Positions 45,380 through 57,569 are shown, numbered from the stretch's first letter. The stretch: 64,000 nucleotides of DNA from Gnetum montanum (GCA_015680685.1 MNCI01011487.1:298959-362958); one strand, 5' to 3'. Notes: a model not told the origin generated them from the letters alone. Numbers and translations are program-made.

Positions 45380-46430
45380 AACTTTGCATTCTTTAGGATG
45401 CTCATGAGGGTCCTTGCGGGGGCCACTATGCTAGGAGATGCACGACCATCAAAATCCTGATGGTAGGGTATTATTAGCCAATAATTTTTATGGATGCTTA
45501 CCAATTTTTCCACTCTTGTGAATGTTGCCAAAGAGATGGTGAAATGACTACTTGAATGGAGGAACCTTAACAATGGATTCAACCATTGGAACCCTTTGAC
45601 ATCTGAGGCATTGACTTCATGGATCCCATCACACCCATGTCAAATGGAAAGGCATACATCATAGTTGTTATTGACTATTGTACAAAATGGGCAGAAGCAG
45701 CAACTGTCACTGATTGTACATCTTCTACTGCTACTTGGTTTGTATAACAAAATGTTGTAAATAGGTTTGGTTTGCCACGTGCATTAATTTTTTATAATGG
45801 AACCCACTATACAGGTACTACCTTTTAAAATCTCATGTAGCGCTTGGGGGTTGAGCATAAATTAACAACACCTTATCATCCCCAAGCCAATGGTCAAGTT
45901 GAGGTTACAAATATGGAAATCACAAAGATCCTAATGAGAACTGTTAACAAATATAGGAGAGACTAGAGAAAAAAACTTGATGATGTTCTTTGGGCCTACC
46001 ACTCAACATGGAAACTCCCTATAGGCTATTCTCTATGAGCTAGTGTACGGAAAATTACCAACACTTCCTGTTCAATCTGAGCTTCGTACACTTTCAAGAG
46101 CCTATGACCTTGACCTTGACTTAAGTTTATCACAAAAAGATAGATTAATGAATCTCAACTTGCTAGATGAAAATTGATTGGTGGCCCTGTCATCTAACAA
46201 TTTTCACAAGGCATTTAACAAGAAACACCATGACCTTAGAATTAGAAAAGTCAAATTTCAACCAGGAGATAAGGTCCTCTATTGGAACCCCACCCATGTA
46301 CCCTAATGAACTAAGTTTCAAACATTGTGGGAAGGACCTTATATCATTTACAAAACTTTCCCTTTTGGGGCCATGTTGATCTACAAACTTGAGACCTTGA
46401 ACAAGAAGTAGTTGGTTAACACACAATAAG
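45380..46430 (+). pseudogene. Gypsy integrase, interior B (broken)
   Basis: The H2C2 region is near 45405-45545. The core reads GIDFMDPITPMSNGKA, VVIDYCTKWAEA, LIFYNGTHYTGTTF (second catalytic Asp changed to Tyr) and LGVEHKLTTPYHPQANGQVE. The C-terminal part has FQPGDKVLYWNPTHV. Copies A and B have lost different catalytic residues, so they decayed independently. Confidence 0.85.
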
Positions 46431-46449
46431 TTAAACCTTTTTACGAGCC

Positions 46450-47792
46450 TTAGCAAGCCACTATAACAAATGCTTCATTAGATGGACAACTACACTCAAT
46501 CTTTCAGATCTCCTCCTTTCAACTTAGTCATGGAGGAGATGGCCATTCATGTTAACTATATAAGTAGCTCCTCAGTTTTTCATCTTTTTGTTTTACACGT
46601 TATTTTTACGACTTTTTGTTTTACACGTTATTAAATTTTTTCAATTTTTGTTTTATAGCATTGTTAGTACATTTTATTTTTCTTAAATGCTTTACAATTT
46701 CTTGTATAGTTCTCTTTATTTTGGTGTGATTTTCTTATTGTGTTTTAATAATAACGTGCCTTATTGCCAACTAGGTACAATGTGGTTTGTTTGATGTGGG
46801 CATGTGCTATCTGGTTATTTGATTGTTGGTGTCTGGATTCTAGCTTTGAATCTTATTACTAATGACTAGGATGTGGTTTCTTTTTTATGAAACTGGTAGT
46901 AAGTCCACAACATCCATCCATCCACAACTCTATGGTTTTCCTTGTTTTAGAAATATGAGGTTCCTTTTTCACTAATAAGAATTGAACATACTTATGATCT
47001 TGTTAGTTTCTAGACTTGGAAAGGATTCAAAGGTTTGAACAAGGTCTGACTTCAGGGGGACTCAGTAATCTTTGTGCCTTTCTGCTTACTTGGATGCATG
47101 TTTGTTTTCATGGATTTCTTACCGTTTTGTGTTGACCAATAACAAGAAGTTGAACAAGTTTTTGCATAGTGTGGTTTTCATTTCAAAAAAATAAAATGAT
47201 AGGAATTCAAAGCACACCTCTTAGACAAATAAACAGGCTACATGCATTGGTTATGGGACTAGAAAGACATGTTACCCATGCTTGAAGGCCCCCTCTAACT
47301 AAGGCCCTCTCTTACTTCCTACTATTTTCTTCTTAAAATCAGGAATGGTGGTTGTTCTATGGAAGCACTCTTATTTGTCAAGGGGATGGACCAGTCTTAG
47401 AGTGGTGATGTGAAGTCATTAAACGTGGTTGTAGAAATTGCAGTTGTAGTCAGGAAGCCACAACCATAGCCTCAACCATAATAGTTGCATGCACCAGAGA
47501 CAGGAGAAGGTCATTTGAAATCTCAGGAACCTCCATTGCCTAGTACCATTTGACTTTCTTCTCATCTTCAAGCTGCTAGAGGAGTTGTGCTATCAATTTT
47601 TGTCATGGTGTTCATTTGTTTTGTCATGAACACCAATTTTTGTAATGATTGTAAATTCATACACTTGGGCACTTAGTGTTTATTTGTATTAGCTTGTGTG
47701 TTAGTAGTTAGTCAATAATCCCATACTTTCCAAAAATTTTCTAAAGAAACTTGTTCCTTCTTTTGTTTACTTGAGGATGAGTTTTCATTCAG
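46450..47792 (+). other. Gypsy 3' non-coding region (after interior B only)
   Basis: About 1.3 kb between the integrase end and the polypurine tract, without ORFs. There is a short direct repeat of TTTTGTTTTACACGTTATT at 46588-46630. Interior A has no counterpart because it is joined directly to interior B. Confidence 0.5.
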
Positions 47793-47803
47793 TTGTGGGG
47801 GTA
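47793..47803 (+). promoter_or_regulatory. Gypsy polypurine tract
   Basis: TTGTGGGGGTA lies immediately before the 3' LTR start TGATGAAGC, the position of the plus-strand primer. Confidence 0.75.
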
Positions 47804-48659
47804 TGATGAAGCATCTTCCTTGGGTTGTGTTGATGTGATCTCATCAATGTGACCTCATCTACATGGTTGCATTAATGCGTGGTTTGATGCATTGATGTAA
47901 CCCCATTGATGCAATGTCTATCTTTACCTATAAATACACGCTTACTAGTCACATTTATGACATTCCATAGTATCCTAGTGAAGCTCTCACATTTTGTTCA
48001 TTTGATAGTTAGAATATTTTCTAAGTGCTCGTAGTAAAAGTGAGAAATGTATAGATCTTTATTTGAACATTGATGTACCTAAGCACTTTGGTGTGACTAA
48101 TAATAAATGTGAGCTTTCTTCACAAAGATTGCAGCATTTGGAATTAGCTTAATGTTTACTTAATGCATTTATTATTTGAGTAGTTTACTTTAACACATCG
48201 AATTAATTAATAAAATAGCAATTAAGTAATACACATAATTACAACCACTTCAAGTATACATTAACGCTTAGTAATCTCAGTAGCGTGTAACGCTTGGTAA
48301 CCTAGTAGTGTTGCAATGTCTTCATGATGTGTATGGAAAGTGGGAACAATTGCTTATGTTAGGATTAGTTAAGATATTAGTTAGCTATTAGATTAATCAA
48401 ACATTTAATTAGTTTATTTTTTGGCACTTAGGTGATTTAAATAATAAATATAAAATGATAAAAATTAGATGCCTTAGTTACACTTAGCCATACACTTGCA
48501 CTTCATAAGTGAAACTGAGAAGACAACGATCACATACGGTAGATTCACTTCTTAGACCCAATGTACTTAGAGAGCTAAAGTCTATGGAATTTGACTGGAT
48601 CACTTAGTGAATGCTAGTGATTCATATGGTTGGGCATGGGGATTACTCGCTACTCATCA
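47804..48659 (+). repeat. Gypsy 3' LTR
   Basis: This is an 856-bp LTR with TATAAATA at 47929-47936 and the family stem-loop at 48476-48516 (10 of 11 pairs). U3 has an additional run of CATTGATG-type repeats relative to the 5' LTR. Confidence 0.9.
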
Positions 48660-49160
48660 CCATCCTTTAGAAAATGTTCTAAGGTCACTATTTCCATCAT
48701 TGAGGGTTCCAAAATTTCAAAATTATGAAATTTGTAAGTTTTCAAATCAAAGCAAATTACCATTTCCTCAATCTGTAGAAGTTTTTGAAAGACCATTTAG
48801 TTTAATTCACTTAGATGTATGGGGTCCTGCTCATGTTTTTTCCTATAATGGATTTAAATATTTTGTCACATTTATAGATGATTGGTCTCCCTCCACTTGG
48901 ATCTACCTATTGAAATCTAAAATTGATGTATTTTCTATCTTTCAAGAATTCTACAAGAAAATTTGCAATCAATATGATGGAAAAATAAAAATTTTCTGAT
49001 AAGATAATGGAACTGAGTTTATGAACAATAGCTTTTCTGATTATTTTATCAATCATGGCATCATTCTTCAAACGTCATGCATTGAAACCCCTTAATAAAA
49101 TGGAGTTGCAGAAAGATAAAATAGGCATTTGCTTCAAGTCACAAGGTCATTTATATTTCA
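48660..49160 (+). pseudogene. Copia GAG-pre-integrase end and integrase (broken)
   Basis: The copia reading frame resumes at the target duplication. After the pre-integrase end comes the integrase core: PFSLIHLDVWGPAHVFSYNG (first Asp kept), KYFVTFIDDWS, then a stop at 48998 followed by DNGTEFMNNSF (second Asp kept), and NGVAER with a further stop (the E position kept). Confidence 0.88.
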
Positions 49161-49940
49161 AGCCAACATCCCAAAGACTTACTAGTTTGAAGTTATTTTG
49201 ATTGTGTGCTATCTCATTAGTTGTCTCCCAAGTTATATACTTCAAGATAGGTCCCCTTTGGAAATTCTCAAAGGAAGAAAAATAATTTTTCACATTTACA
49301 TATATTTGGAAGCATCGCCTATATCCACATACAATAGTAAGACCATGACAAACTAAGTATTTTCTAAAAAAATGCATTTTTCTTGGATACTCTGCTTCTA
49401 AGAAGGGCTACAAGTGCTATGATCGTGAATCAAAAAAATTATATGTATCAAGGGATGTTCAATTTGTTGAAAGTGAAACATACTTTCATAGTAGTTCCCA
49501 AGAAGGCACCATAACTAATGCTTAGGGGAAGATGTCTTCAAATACTATGCTTTCTTATGTAGAAATAGACAAAAAAATTGAGATTATCGTGAAGAAGAAT
49601 AAGATCACATTTTTGATTGCAACCATCCAGAAGGTAGTAAAGAATTTCATCCTCCAGAAACATTGCAAGAAGATAATCAAGAGAACAACACCATGGCCCT
49701 ACCTGTTAGTGATTCTTCTCATCCACATAGGTCTAGTCATAAGTCTCATCCTCCTCCTAAATTAAATAATTACCTTACATACCATGCTTCTGCTTATCCA
49801 ATTGAAAATAAAATTAGCTATAATCATATTTCTTTTAGCTATCTCACTTTTTTGTGCTTCATATCCAGTAATCATGAACTGAACATCTTTCAAGAAGCCA
49901 TTTCTCAACTAGTGTGGAGGAAAGCTATCAAAGAAGAACT
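49161..49940 (+). pseudogene. Copia integrase C-terminus and linker (broken)
   Basis: The frame contains KKCIFLGYSASKKGYKCYDR-like sequence (about 49367-49425) and YVSRDVQFVES, the block before the copia reverse transcriptase. It then runs into a variable Ser/His-rich linker (DSSHPHRSSHKSHPPPKLNN). Stops and frameshifts are frequent. Confidence 0.75.
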
Positions 49941-50930
49941 TTAGGCATTGGATAGAAATGACACCTGGAATATTGTGAAGCTGCCAAAGGAAAAAGACTT
50001 GTGGTCTACAAGTGGACATTCAAAATTTAATATCATAGCAATGGCTCCATAGAGAGGTATAACACTAGACTCGTTGCAAAGGGATTCACTCAAACCTATG
50101 GCATTGATTATAATGAAACATTTGCCGCAATTGCAAAAATGAACACTTTATGAATTCTTCTATCTATTTCCACTACTCATGATTGGACATTATATCAAAT
50201 GGATGTGAAAAACGCCTTCTTACAGGGTGATTTAGAGGAAGAATTTTACATGTCCATTTCCCTAGGTCATCCACAAGAAAAGCATGAAGGACTAGTTTGT
50301 AAACTACAAAAGGTCATATGCAGGTTTTAACAGTCACCTCATGCCTGGTATGTAAAGCTTAGTGCTACCTAGTTAGATGTTGATTGTTTTAGAAGCTTTG
50401 CAGATTCATCCATGTTTATCAAATGATAAGAATCAAATACTTTAATTGTTTTAATTTATGTGGATGAAATTACCATCATAAGAAACAATAAGGAAAAAAT
50501 ACCCAAACTCAAAGGGCATGTTCTCAAAAAATTTGATACGAAGGATTTGGATCAGTTGAAATACTTTTTAGCAATTGAGATTGCAAATTCAAGAAAAGGC
50601 ACTTTCATTTGTCAATGGAAATATGTTCTTGATCTCTTAAAAGAAATAAGGAAAATGACAACCAAACTAGTAGATACTCCTATTGAACTGAACCATAAAG
50701 TTGGCTTGACAAATAGTGAATCACTTATTGATGTGGGACAATTTCAAAGACTTGTAGTAAAGCTTATTTATTTCACTATTACAAGGCCACATATTACATA
50801 TGCTGTTAGCCTCATCAGCCAGTTCATGCATGCCCCAAAAACTGTTCATATGGAAGCTATCAACAAAATTTTCAAGTACTTAAAAGTCTTGCCAAGGAAG
50901 AGGAATTTGAATGAAAAGAAACAAGAATGA
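49940..50930 (+). pseudogene. Copia reverse transcriptase (broken)
   Basis: Blocks are LDRNDTWNIVKLP, QMDVKNAFLQGDLEEEFYM, GLVCKLQKVICRF, LIVLIYVDEITII (YVDD changed to YVDE, GAA at 50466-50468) and LDQLKYFLAIEIA, then a long open stretch to 50930 with RPHITYAVSLISQFMHAP. A frameshift near 50010 and stops upstream prevent translation. Confidence 0.9.
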
Positions 50931-50934
50931 TGAA

Positions 50935-51440
50935 ATTGTGGGATATGTAAATGCTGATTGGGTAGTTAGTCAAAATGACAGGCATTCAACCACAGGATAC
51001 TGCATCTTTGTTGGAGGCAACCTGGTTGCATGAAGGAGCAAGAAACAATTTGTTGTTGCAAGATCCATTATATTAGTGGTTGAAAACAATCTGCTATTGC
51101 AAGATCTAGTGAATATAGAGCAATGGCCACAATTGCAGGTGAACTAATTTGGGTGAAAACCCTTCTTGAGTACATGGGCATGAGTATCTCTACACCAATC
51201 AAAATGCTTTGTGATAGTCAAGTAGTAATTCATATTGCTCACAGTCCAGTCTTTCATGAAAGAAGTAAACACATAAAAGTTGATTGCCATCTGGTTCATG
51301 AGAAAGTTCAAGTGAAGATTATCAGCACTCTTTATATTTGCACCCAAGATCAACTTACAGACATATTCACCAAAGCCACATTGAAGACTAGATTTAAGCA
51401 CATTCTGTCCAAGCTAGGCTCTTTTGATCTCTACATCCAT
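50935..51440 (+). pseudogene. Copia RNase H (broken)
   Basis: After a frame change it reads VNADWVVSQNDRHSTTGYC, then the open stretch 51123-51488 with MATIAGELIWVKTLLEYMG, CDSQVVIHIAHSPVFHERSK and QLTDIFTKATLKTRF, the end of copia pol. About 60 bp near 51060-51110 look like a local duplication of ARSI/ARSSEY sequence. Confidence 0.88.
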
Positions 51441-51451
51441 CTTGAGGGGAG

Positions 51452-51736
51452 TGTTGAAGGCTGGATGTACACTATGAACCAATGTTAAACTCAGAAAGTA
51501 TTCATAGTTATTGCCATTCTCTTTATCTCTGTAGACTGCCTATTCACTGCAACTATAATATCCTGTAAACTTCTAAATTATCATTGCAACTATTAATTAT
51601 AATTCCACCCAAAATGGCTATATGTCCAATGATAAATAATGTTGGGCACATTCAAATACAATCATGCTAAATGTCAAGAAGAATGTTCTTTCTTCCTTAG
51701 AATAAATCTTATCTTAAGATTCCTCTGTTTTTAACA
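51452..51736 (+). repeat. Copia 3' LTR
   Basis: TGTTGAAGG to TTTTTAACA, preceded by the polypurine-like TTGAGGGGAG (51442-51451). It is longer than the 5' LTR by an extra 40 bp or so in its first half. Confidence 0.9.
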
Positions 51737-51741
51737 AAGTC

Positions 51742-53250
51742 AATTATGATTCTTCTGTGAGAAAATTTTTGCTTGAAAGGATTTTGAGGGTTTCTAAAAC
51801 AATTTGAGGTTCAAAAAAGTTATGAATAATGGTGCAGGCAAATGAAGGCATGAAGGTAATATGTGCGCATTGTGTGGTTTTGTGGGATGACCAGTGTAAT
51901 AATGTATTGCACATAAAAATTTTCAAATAGGGTAGTAGCAATTGTGTGGATGTATAGGGGAGGTTTGGTAGATATGAAATGGAAGGAAAAAATTTACCAT
52001 GTGTATTGCAATGCATTCACATAAGATAGAATATGTCTATCATCCACAATATTATGTGATTTTCACTGCTTAAATTCGCATAGTATCACACTGTAAGACC
52101 ATGTGCATAAGCCATCAATTGCTTCCTATCCAACATATACGAGGAAAAACTAACCATCAATTGCTTTTTGTCCAGTGGAAAAACTAAGTTTGCTACAACA
52201 TATATAATAATTTTGAAAAATAAAATTGAGCTTATTAAAATTAAACCCAAATCCTCACATTGCTATTTTTATTAAGTTACCATTCCACTTTATCATCTAT
52301 TAATATGTTCTTGTTAACCACGTATATATGTCAATAATGGAATGGGTACCATGATTGCCTTGACCACATGTATATTTTAATAATGAAATTGGTCTCATCA
52401 TTGCCACCATTGCCCGGGCAAGAGGAAAAAATTTAGAAAATGTCAAAACGGGTCAAAGACCCGACCCTCTTTAATCAACTCCTTTCATAAATTACAAATA
52501 TTTTTTCCTGAAAATTTCATAAAATACACGTCAAAAATTTCATAAAGTACACGTTTCACCGTTTGTTTTGTTGCCCATTCACACTTGTTAAACCCTAATA
52601 ATTGCTGTTAAACGTACTTAAATGGCAGAAATCACGGAAACCCCGTTGTCTCTGGTTGTGGGTCTCGACTGTCAAGCGTTAAGTATGCCTCCTTTTTGTG
52701 GATGCATTTTGGATGTTGCCATTTCCTTCGGCAAAAGTAAAAGTTAAGGATGAAGTACACCTGGACATTCTTTTCAAGCTGGCCATTTCATTACCACCTT
52801 TCATGCAATATCAAATAATTTGCGACGGTTTTCGTGTTGCCATTAAAAGCATTTTTATTGTTTTGCTCTAGCTTTAAACTAATTTCAACTATGTAAATGT
52901 TTACCCGTAATTAATTGTCTATGGATTAACGACAATATGTTGTGTTAAACTAACGGCAACACCAAAGTGGAAATTTTAAACTGGTCCAGTTTCATATCTC
53001 TAACACTGGGAAACTGTCTGGTGAAAAAATGTGAATTTTTCATTGTGAAACATGGATTTTAAAAATAGACAATATATCATGTTAAACTTATGAGAACACT
53101 AAAGCAGAAATTAGTACCGTTTCATATCTCTAATGACCAGATATTATCGAGGTGAAAAATTATGAATTTGGACCTACCAATTTTAAAAACAAAATAGAAA
53201 TTCAACATTACATTTGATAAGTATAGTTGTTTTGTTTTGTTGGTATTTTA
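51742..53250. other. AT-rich spacer right of the copia element
   Basis: No gene is seen. The region contains short local repeats (AATTTCATAAANTACACGT at about 52525 and 52547) but nothing assignable. Confidence 0.4.
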
Positions 53251-53254
53251 AAGC

Positions 53255-54335
53255 ACGGTGATAAAACAAAAGTGTTAATTTGTATAAAATAAGAAAGATT
53301 ACATTGTTCAGTTAAGTAATAAAAAATATTAGATTATAGAGAAATATAAATAGTTAGGAGCAGAGTAATCTCAAAATAAGTAGAAGCATTGTATATCATA
53401 GTAAGGTGCAAATGGCTAGAAGGAGTTGAAATGCTTTGTATACTGTGGGCAATTTGAAAATATCTTTTTCAAATAATTATACAAGCTCTATAGTGCTTTA
53501 AAAATATGTATTGTGGGGGTACAAGTCTTGATTAGCAACCATAGAAGAAAATTGAGAAACTTCATAGTTCTTGTTAGATAAAGTCAAGGTGAAAACTTGA
53601 GCAATGCTTTTATTTGAAGTTAAGTTGCTTCCATTAGAAGTTGAAACAATGTATTAGTTCTTAATATTTTATTTGAATAATAAAAATAGTGGTAAGATCT
53701 TTTGAGATATCACTTGAAAATCTCAACAACAATTGTGGTGCCATGAAGAAAAATTATTGCTACAAAAATAGGATATTGAAAATATTGATGTAATAAGAAA
53801 TTTAAAAAAAGTTAGAAACATATTAAAGAGAGTATTAGAGAGATGATAAAATGAAGCATAAATGCAAACAAGCTAGGGTTTTACTAATAAAACAATAGAG
53901 GTGATAGACATAGGAAGTAAAACATCTACATACAACTATTTTAGAATTCATGAAACCATTAATCAATAGGGTAAGAGTGAGATTACAACACTTTAGAGTT
54001 GAAACTGAAAGATAGAATAATAAGTAGCATAAAGATAAAAATATGCTGATTGTCTTTAGTATAAGTAATAAAAGATAAACATATATTATTAAAATGTTGT
54101 GGAATAGATTTCTTTGAAGAAAATGACAAATCTTTAGTTAATCCTTATATGATATATTCAAGCTACCATTGTTCAGTTTAGGGAATTATATTAAAGAAGT
54201 GTTCAAGATATATAGCTATTAGATGCATTACTTAAGATTTATTGATACCAATGTTTTTGCACAAACCAATTTGTGTAATACATCCTTGAGATCTATATAG
54301 ATGTAAGAAAATTTTAGTTTCAGTTTTAGTATTTT
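53255..54335 (+). repeat. AT-rich dispersed repeat R (copy 3)
   Basis: It aligns with 19320-20435 over its whole length in the same orientation, with many substitutions. No coding potential. Confidence 0.6.
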
Positions 54336-54960
54336 ACAAATGAAAGTGATTTATCTTATCCATGATGTGAAGAAGTAGAAGAGAAATTAGAGCATAGATT
54401 TTGAAAGAATAAATTATATCCAAACTAAGTTTAATATAATGTTAATTAAAAATATTCTTTTATCAAAATCCAGTGAATAACAATTTTGTGGTCTTGTTGT
54501 TGGTGATATTATGTGTTTTTTAAACACCTAACTTCTTGATAATTGGAAGGTGCTTGAATCTATGTGCTATGACATGCATTATTATAACTCTTATTATATT
54601 GATTGAATGTTGATAGGAGTCCTGTCGATTGTGACTAATGGGATTATATCATATCGAACACGATCTGAATTGGTCATACACTTTGAAGATGATGTTGAGT
54701 GGATTGCTAGGAACACTTGTGAATGTTGTTGTGTTTAATAAATAAAAAGAGAGATTATAATGCATATCATACAATGAAAGCCTGTGTTGCCATGGTGGAG
54801 AATAGAGAAAATATTTATAATTTTATATTTTATAATTTTTATGAATATAATAATAAAATAATAATAAATACACATGTGTCATAATTCCTCATGGAGATAG
54901 GTGTAATGCTCACAATCACTCACACATGTTGCAATTCCTTATGGGACAGGTGCAACACCA
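54336..54960. other. Unassigned AT-rich stretch
   Basis: No supported gene. A short duplicated CAATTCCT(C/T)ATGG(A/G)...AGGTG piece is visible at 54880-54955. Confidence 0.35.
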
Positions 54961-54989
54961 CACATAGAAAGCAGTAAATCCCTTGTAGC

Positions 54990-57500
54990 AGTGTTTTTTC
55001 TCTATTTTTCTACATTTGCTTAGAATTGCTCGTGATTCTTCCTTGCTTGTGAGAGCTCATGCTAGGTAGCTTCTAACTCCAGTGTTACTCAATGAAGTCT
55101 TTCTTCTAGCTAAGTGTGCAGTCTACCTGTAAAAGTTTGGACCATGTATAAACACCTCTACTTCGGGTATACATATTCTTCTGCCTCCTTGAGTCTTCTT
55201 TCAAGGACTATGATTGCTAATTCATGGTAGAGGATGCACATGTTCTTTAAGAAGTTTATCTTTCCTACCAGATTGGCTCACTTGCAACCATCTATTGGAG
55301 TTTAGCATGTAGGGTATTGAATTTCTCCTTTACCTCACACCTTTCTTTTGTTACACATTCATTTAGCAGAGCTATAAGTTTATGAAATTTGCATTCCTTG
55401 ACATCTTAGGTTGCTAGCTCTATTAGATGGATCTTTTTAAGCTCATCAATCTTCCTAGTTGTCCCTTCTATTAACTCCTATCATAACTTCTAATGCTCCA
55501 TTCGTAGGAAGGTAATTATCTAAAAGTTGGACCATGATTTGACTTTCATCCTCAAGTCTTTATATTTTTTGAGAAAGGGAGAGTACCTACTTTTCTTTGT
55601 CCTAGCTTATTTTCTTCCATTCCTAGGACTAATGCTTTAACATTTGAATTTGCTTCTCCAAATCATGTTATGTAAACAGAGCTTCTTCCCTTACTTGAAA
55701 TCCCTTGAATAATTTAGACTATAGGCACTTGATACATACCTCTAAAGTAACTATGAAAGGTGTTGGTACCAATGGCATGATGGTCTCTAACTGCTATTGC
55801 AACTATTGTACCTCCGCCTAACTTCTATGCAACTCCCTTAGATAAAAGGTTCTATCAAAATTCATGGTTTTTAGTTCAGCTTGTACTTTAACAAGTTCAA
55901 TCTCTACCATGTTATCGATGTTCCTTAGTAGTAGCTTGATACCTAGATCAACTCTCTACTTCTCTTTTGGTTAGTGGCTAGTCCCAAGTTGATCAATAGA
56001 TACTTGGAGGACTTCTATTGCATGTTGGACATTATGCATGCTATGCCTTGACCTATGTGATGAGAAAACCCTCCTTGATGGAACATGGGTGTGAGATTGA
56101 ATAGGGGCATCATGATAGAATATGGATGGATCATCTAGCAATGGAGAAGTCAATGTAAAAAGATCCTTTGTTATAGCTTTGTCACACATAATGGCTTTTA
56201 TTATGCACAAAAACTTATTTCCAATATCTAATATGACATTGTATTATAGCTATTCATAAATGCTAGTGTATTCTAATATATCTATTATGCTTATAATTAT
56301 GTTTATGCATCTTGAGGTTTATACCCTTGACTCCTTGTTTAGTTTACATGTATTTGTGATACATTAATAGTTTATTTATGATTGAAATATTATGGTATAT
56401 TTTCTTATAAGCTTATATATAATTGATTTTGAAATATCCCCTTATGCATCAGTAAGATTTGATCCTTACACCTCTTGGCAAGTATACATATTTTATTATA
56501 TCTCAGCTTCCTAATATTTGGACCTTGGACCTTTCTCTTATTAAGTGTTTTGAAAATGCTATTATTTTGTGGTTTATTTGGACCTACCTTTATTCTTGTA
56601 GTGGCTTCTTTGGCTATAGTGGCCTCATCATCAAAAGTCATCAAACTAAATGTAGTGATTTTTCATATTCAATAATCCCTTTATTTCTCATAGCTCTCTT
56701 TAAATCTTGCATATCTTTATGCTAGTTAATAATTGGTTGTTTTTAATAAAGTTCATGTTTCTAGATAACTTTGAAAAGAATCTAGTTGTCTTTTTCATTA
56801 TTTTTGACTTAATAGCATCTTTTTCATCTAAAACATGCTTTGAAGCAACATCAATGAGTTTTATCCCTATGAATTTAGTTTAGTTAATGGAAGTAGGAGG
56901 CTTTACAACTTCATCATCAGCACCAATGTCAATGTCATTCCCAATGATTTTTTAAATGATGATTGAAAATGATAAGCATTTTAAGGAATGCTTCTTAGCA
57001 TGTTGTATAATCCATTTTACAATGAGATCAAGGAAACTTAATACTTTTTTTTTGTTTCCAAGAAATAAAGCACATAAGTCATTAACACATAAATCTCACC
57101 ATAGTATCCTATTCTTGATAGTAGATTTATGCTAAGAATTTTGTTTATAAGCCTCAAATGAAGAAGAAGGACTAAGGCTTTTACATTGTTAGAGTTCCAC
57201 TTATATCCTTTATAGTAAATAGTCCTAGCAATTTTGCTCTTACTTTCATACTCTTCATAAGCCAAATTTTATCCAATGATATTTGAAATCAAACTAGAAT
57301 CAATAATAATTTCTTTTTTCAAAACATTTGTAAAAAAGAAAAAAGCCTTTAAAATTTTGGCTTTTCTACTTTGAAGTAAAATAGAATTATCAAAAATGTT
57401 TAGTTTAAGATAGACCCTTGATATATAACAATTTATTCCATCCAAAGCTTCCCAAATATCTATTTCCCTTTTGATATGTCAAAACCTTGGAAAATGGAGA
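54990..57500 (-). pseudogene. Second copy of plant-retroelement-like ORF with coiled coil (heavily broken)
   Basis: Read on the minus strand, the right part (about 57480-56950) has a helical domain with LLHLRLINKILSINLLSRIG and YEEYESKSKIARTIYY. The left part (56210-55000) has a coiled-coil-rich region with DNMVEIELVKVQAELKTMN, similar to MVEIRAEHTEVELVKFQERL at about 9290-9230 on the minus strand. Order and strand match the ORF at 8880-10632. Stops are very frequent. The function is unknown; the association with gypsy-like material is inferred. Confidence 0.4.
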
Positions 57501-57569
57501 ATGTGGAAAATATGTTTTTATGGTCTTTTAGGGCTAAGGAAGAACATTACAAGAGCACAATCATGAGCT

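Larger units (their letters stand above)
31813..48659 (+). mobile_element. Dimeric Ty3/gypsy retrotransposon nested in copia
   Basis: The LTRs (31813-32625 and 47804-48659) share ends TGATGAAGCATC and CTACTCATCA. The flanking pentamers CCATT (31808-31812) and CCATC (48660-48664) are the target duplication with one change. A tRNA-Asp-type primer site (32627-32646) and a polypurine tract (47793-47803) are in place. Between them lie two diverged copies of the interior in tandem: A (about 32647-40238) and B (about 40239-47792), without an LTR between them. Each encodes gag, protease, reverse transcriptase, RNase H and integrase with many stops. The primer type and protease style suggest an Athila/Tat-like lineage (inference). 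Confidence 0.88.
30142..51736 (+). mobile_element. Ty1/copia retrotransposon, split by a nested gypsy element
   Basis: The LTRs are at 30142-30389 and 51452-51736. The flanking pentamers AAATC (30137-30141) and AAGTC (51737-51741) form a target duplication with one difference. A TGGTATTAGAGC primer site follows the 5' LTR directly, and a purine-rich tract (TTGAGGGGAG) precedes the 3' LTR. Order is gag, protease, integrase, reverse transcriptase, RNase H, which is the Ty1/copia order. A Ty3/gypsy element at 31813-48659 interrupts the GAG-pre-integrase segment. Without it the copia element is about 4.75 kb, the normal size. All coding parts have stops or frameshifts. Confidence 0.92.
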
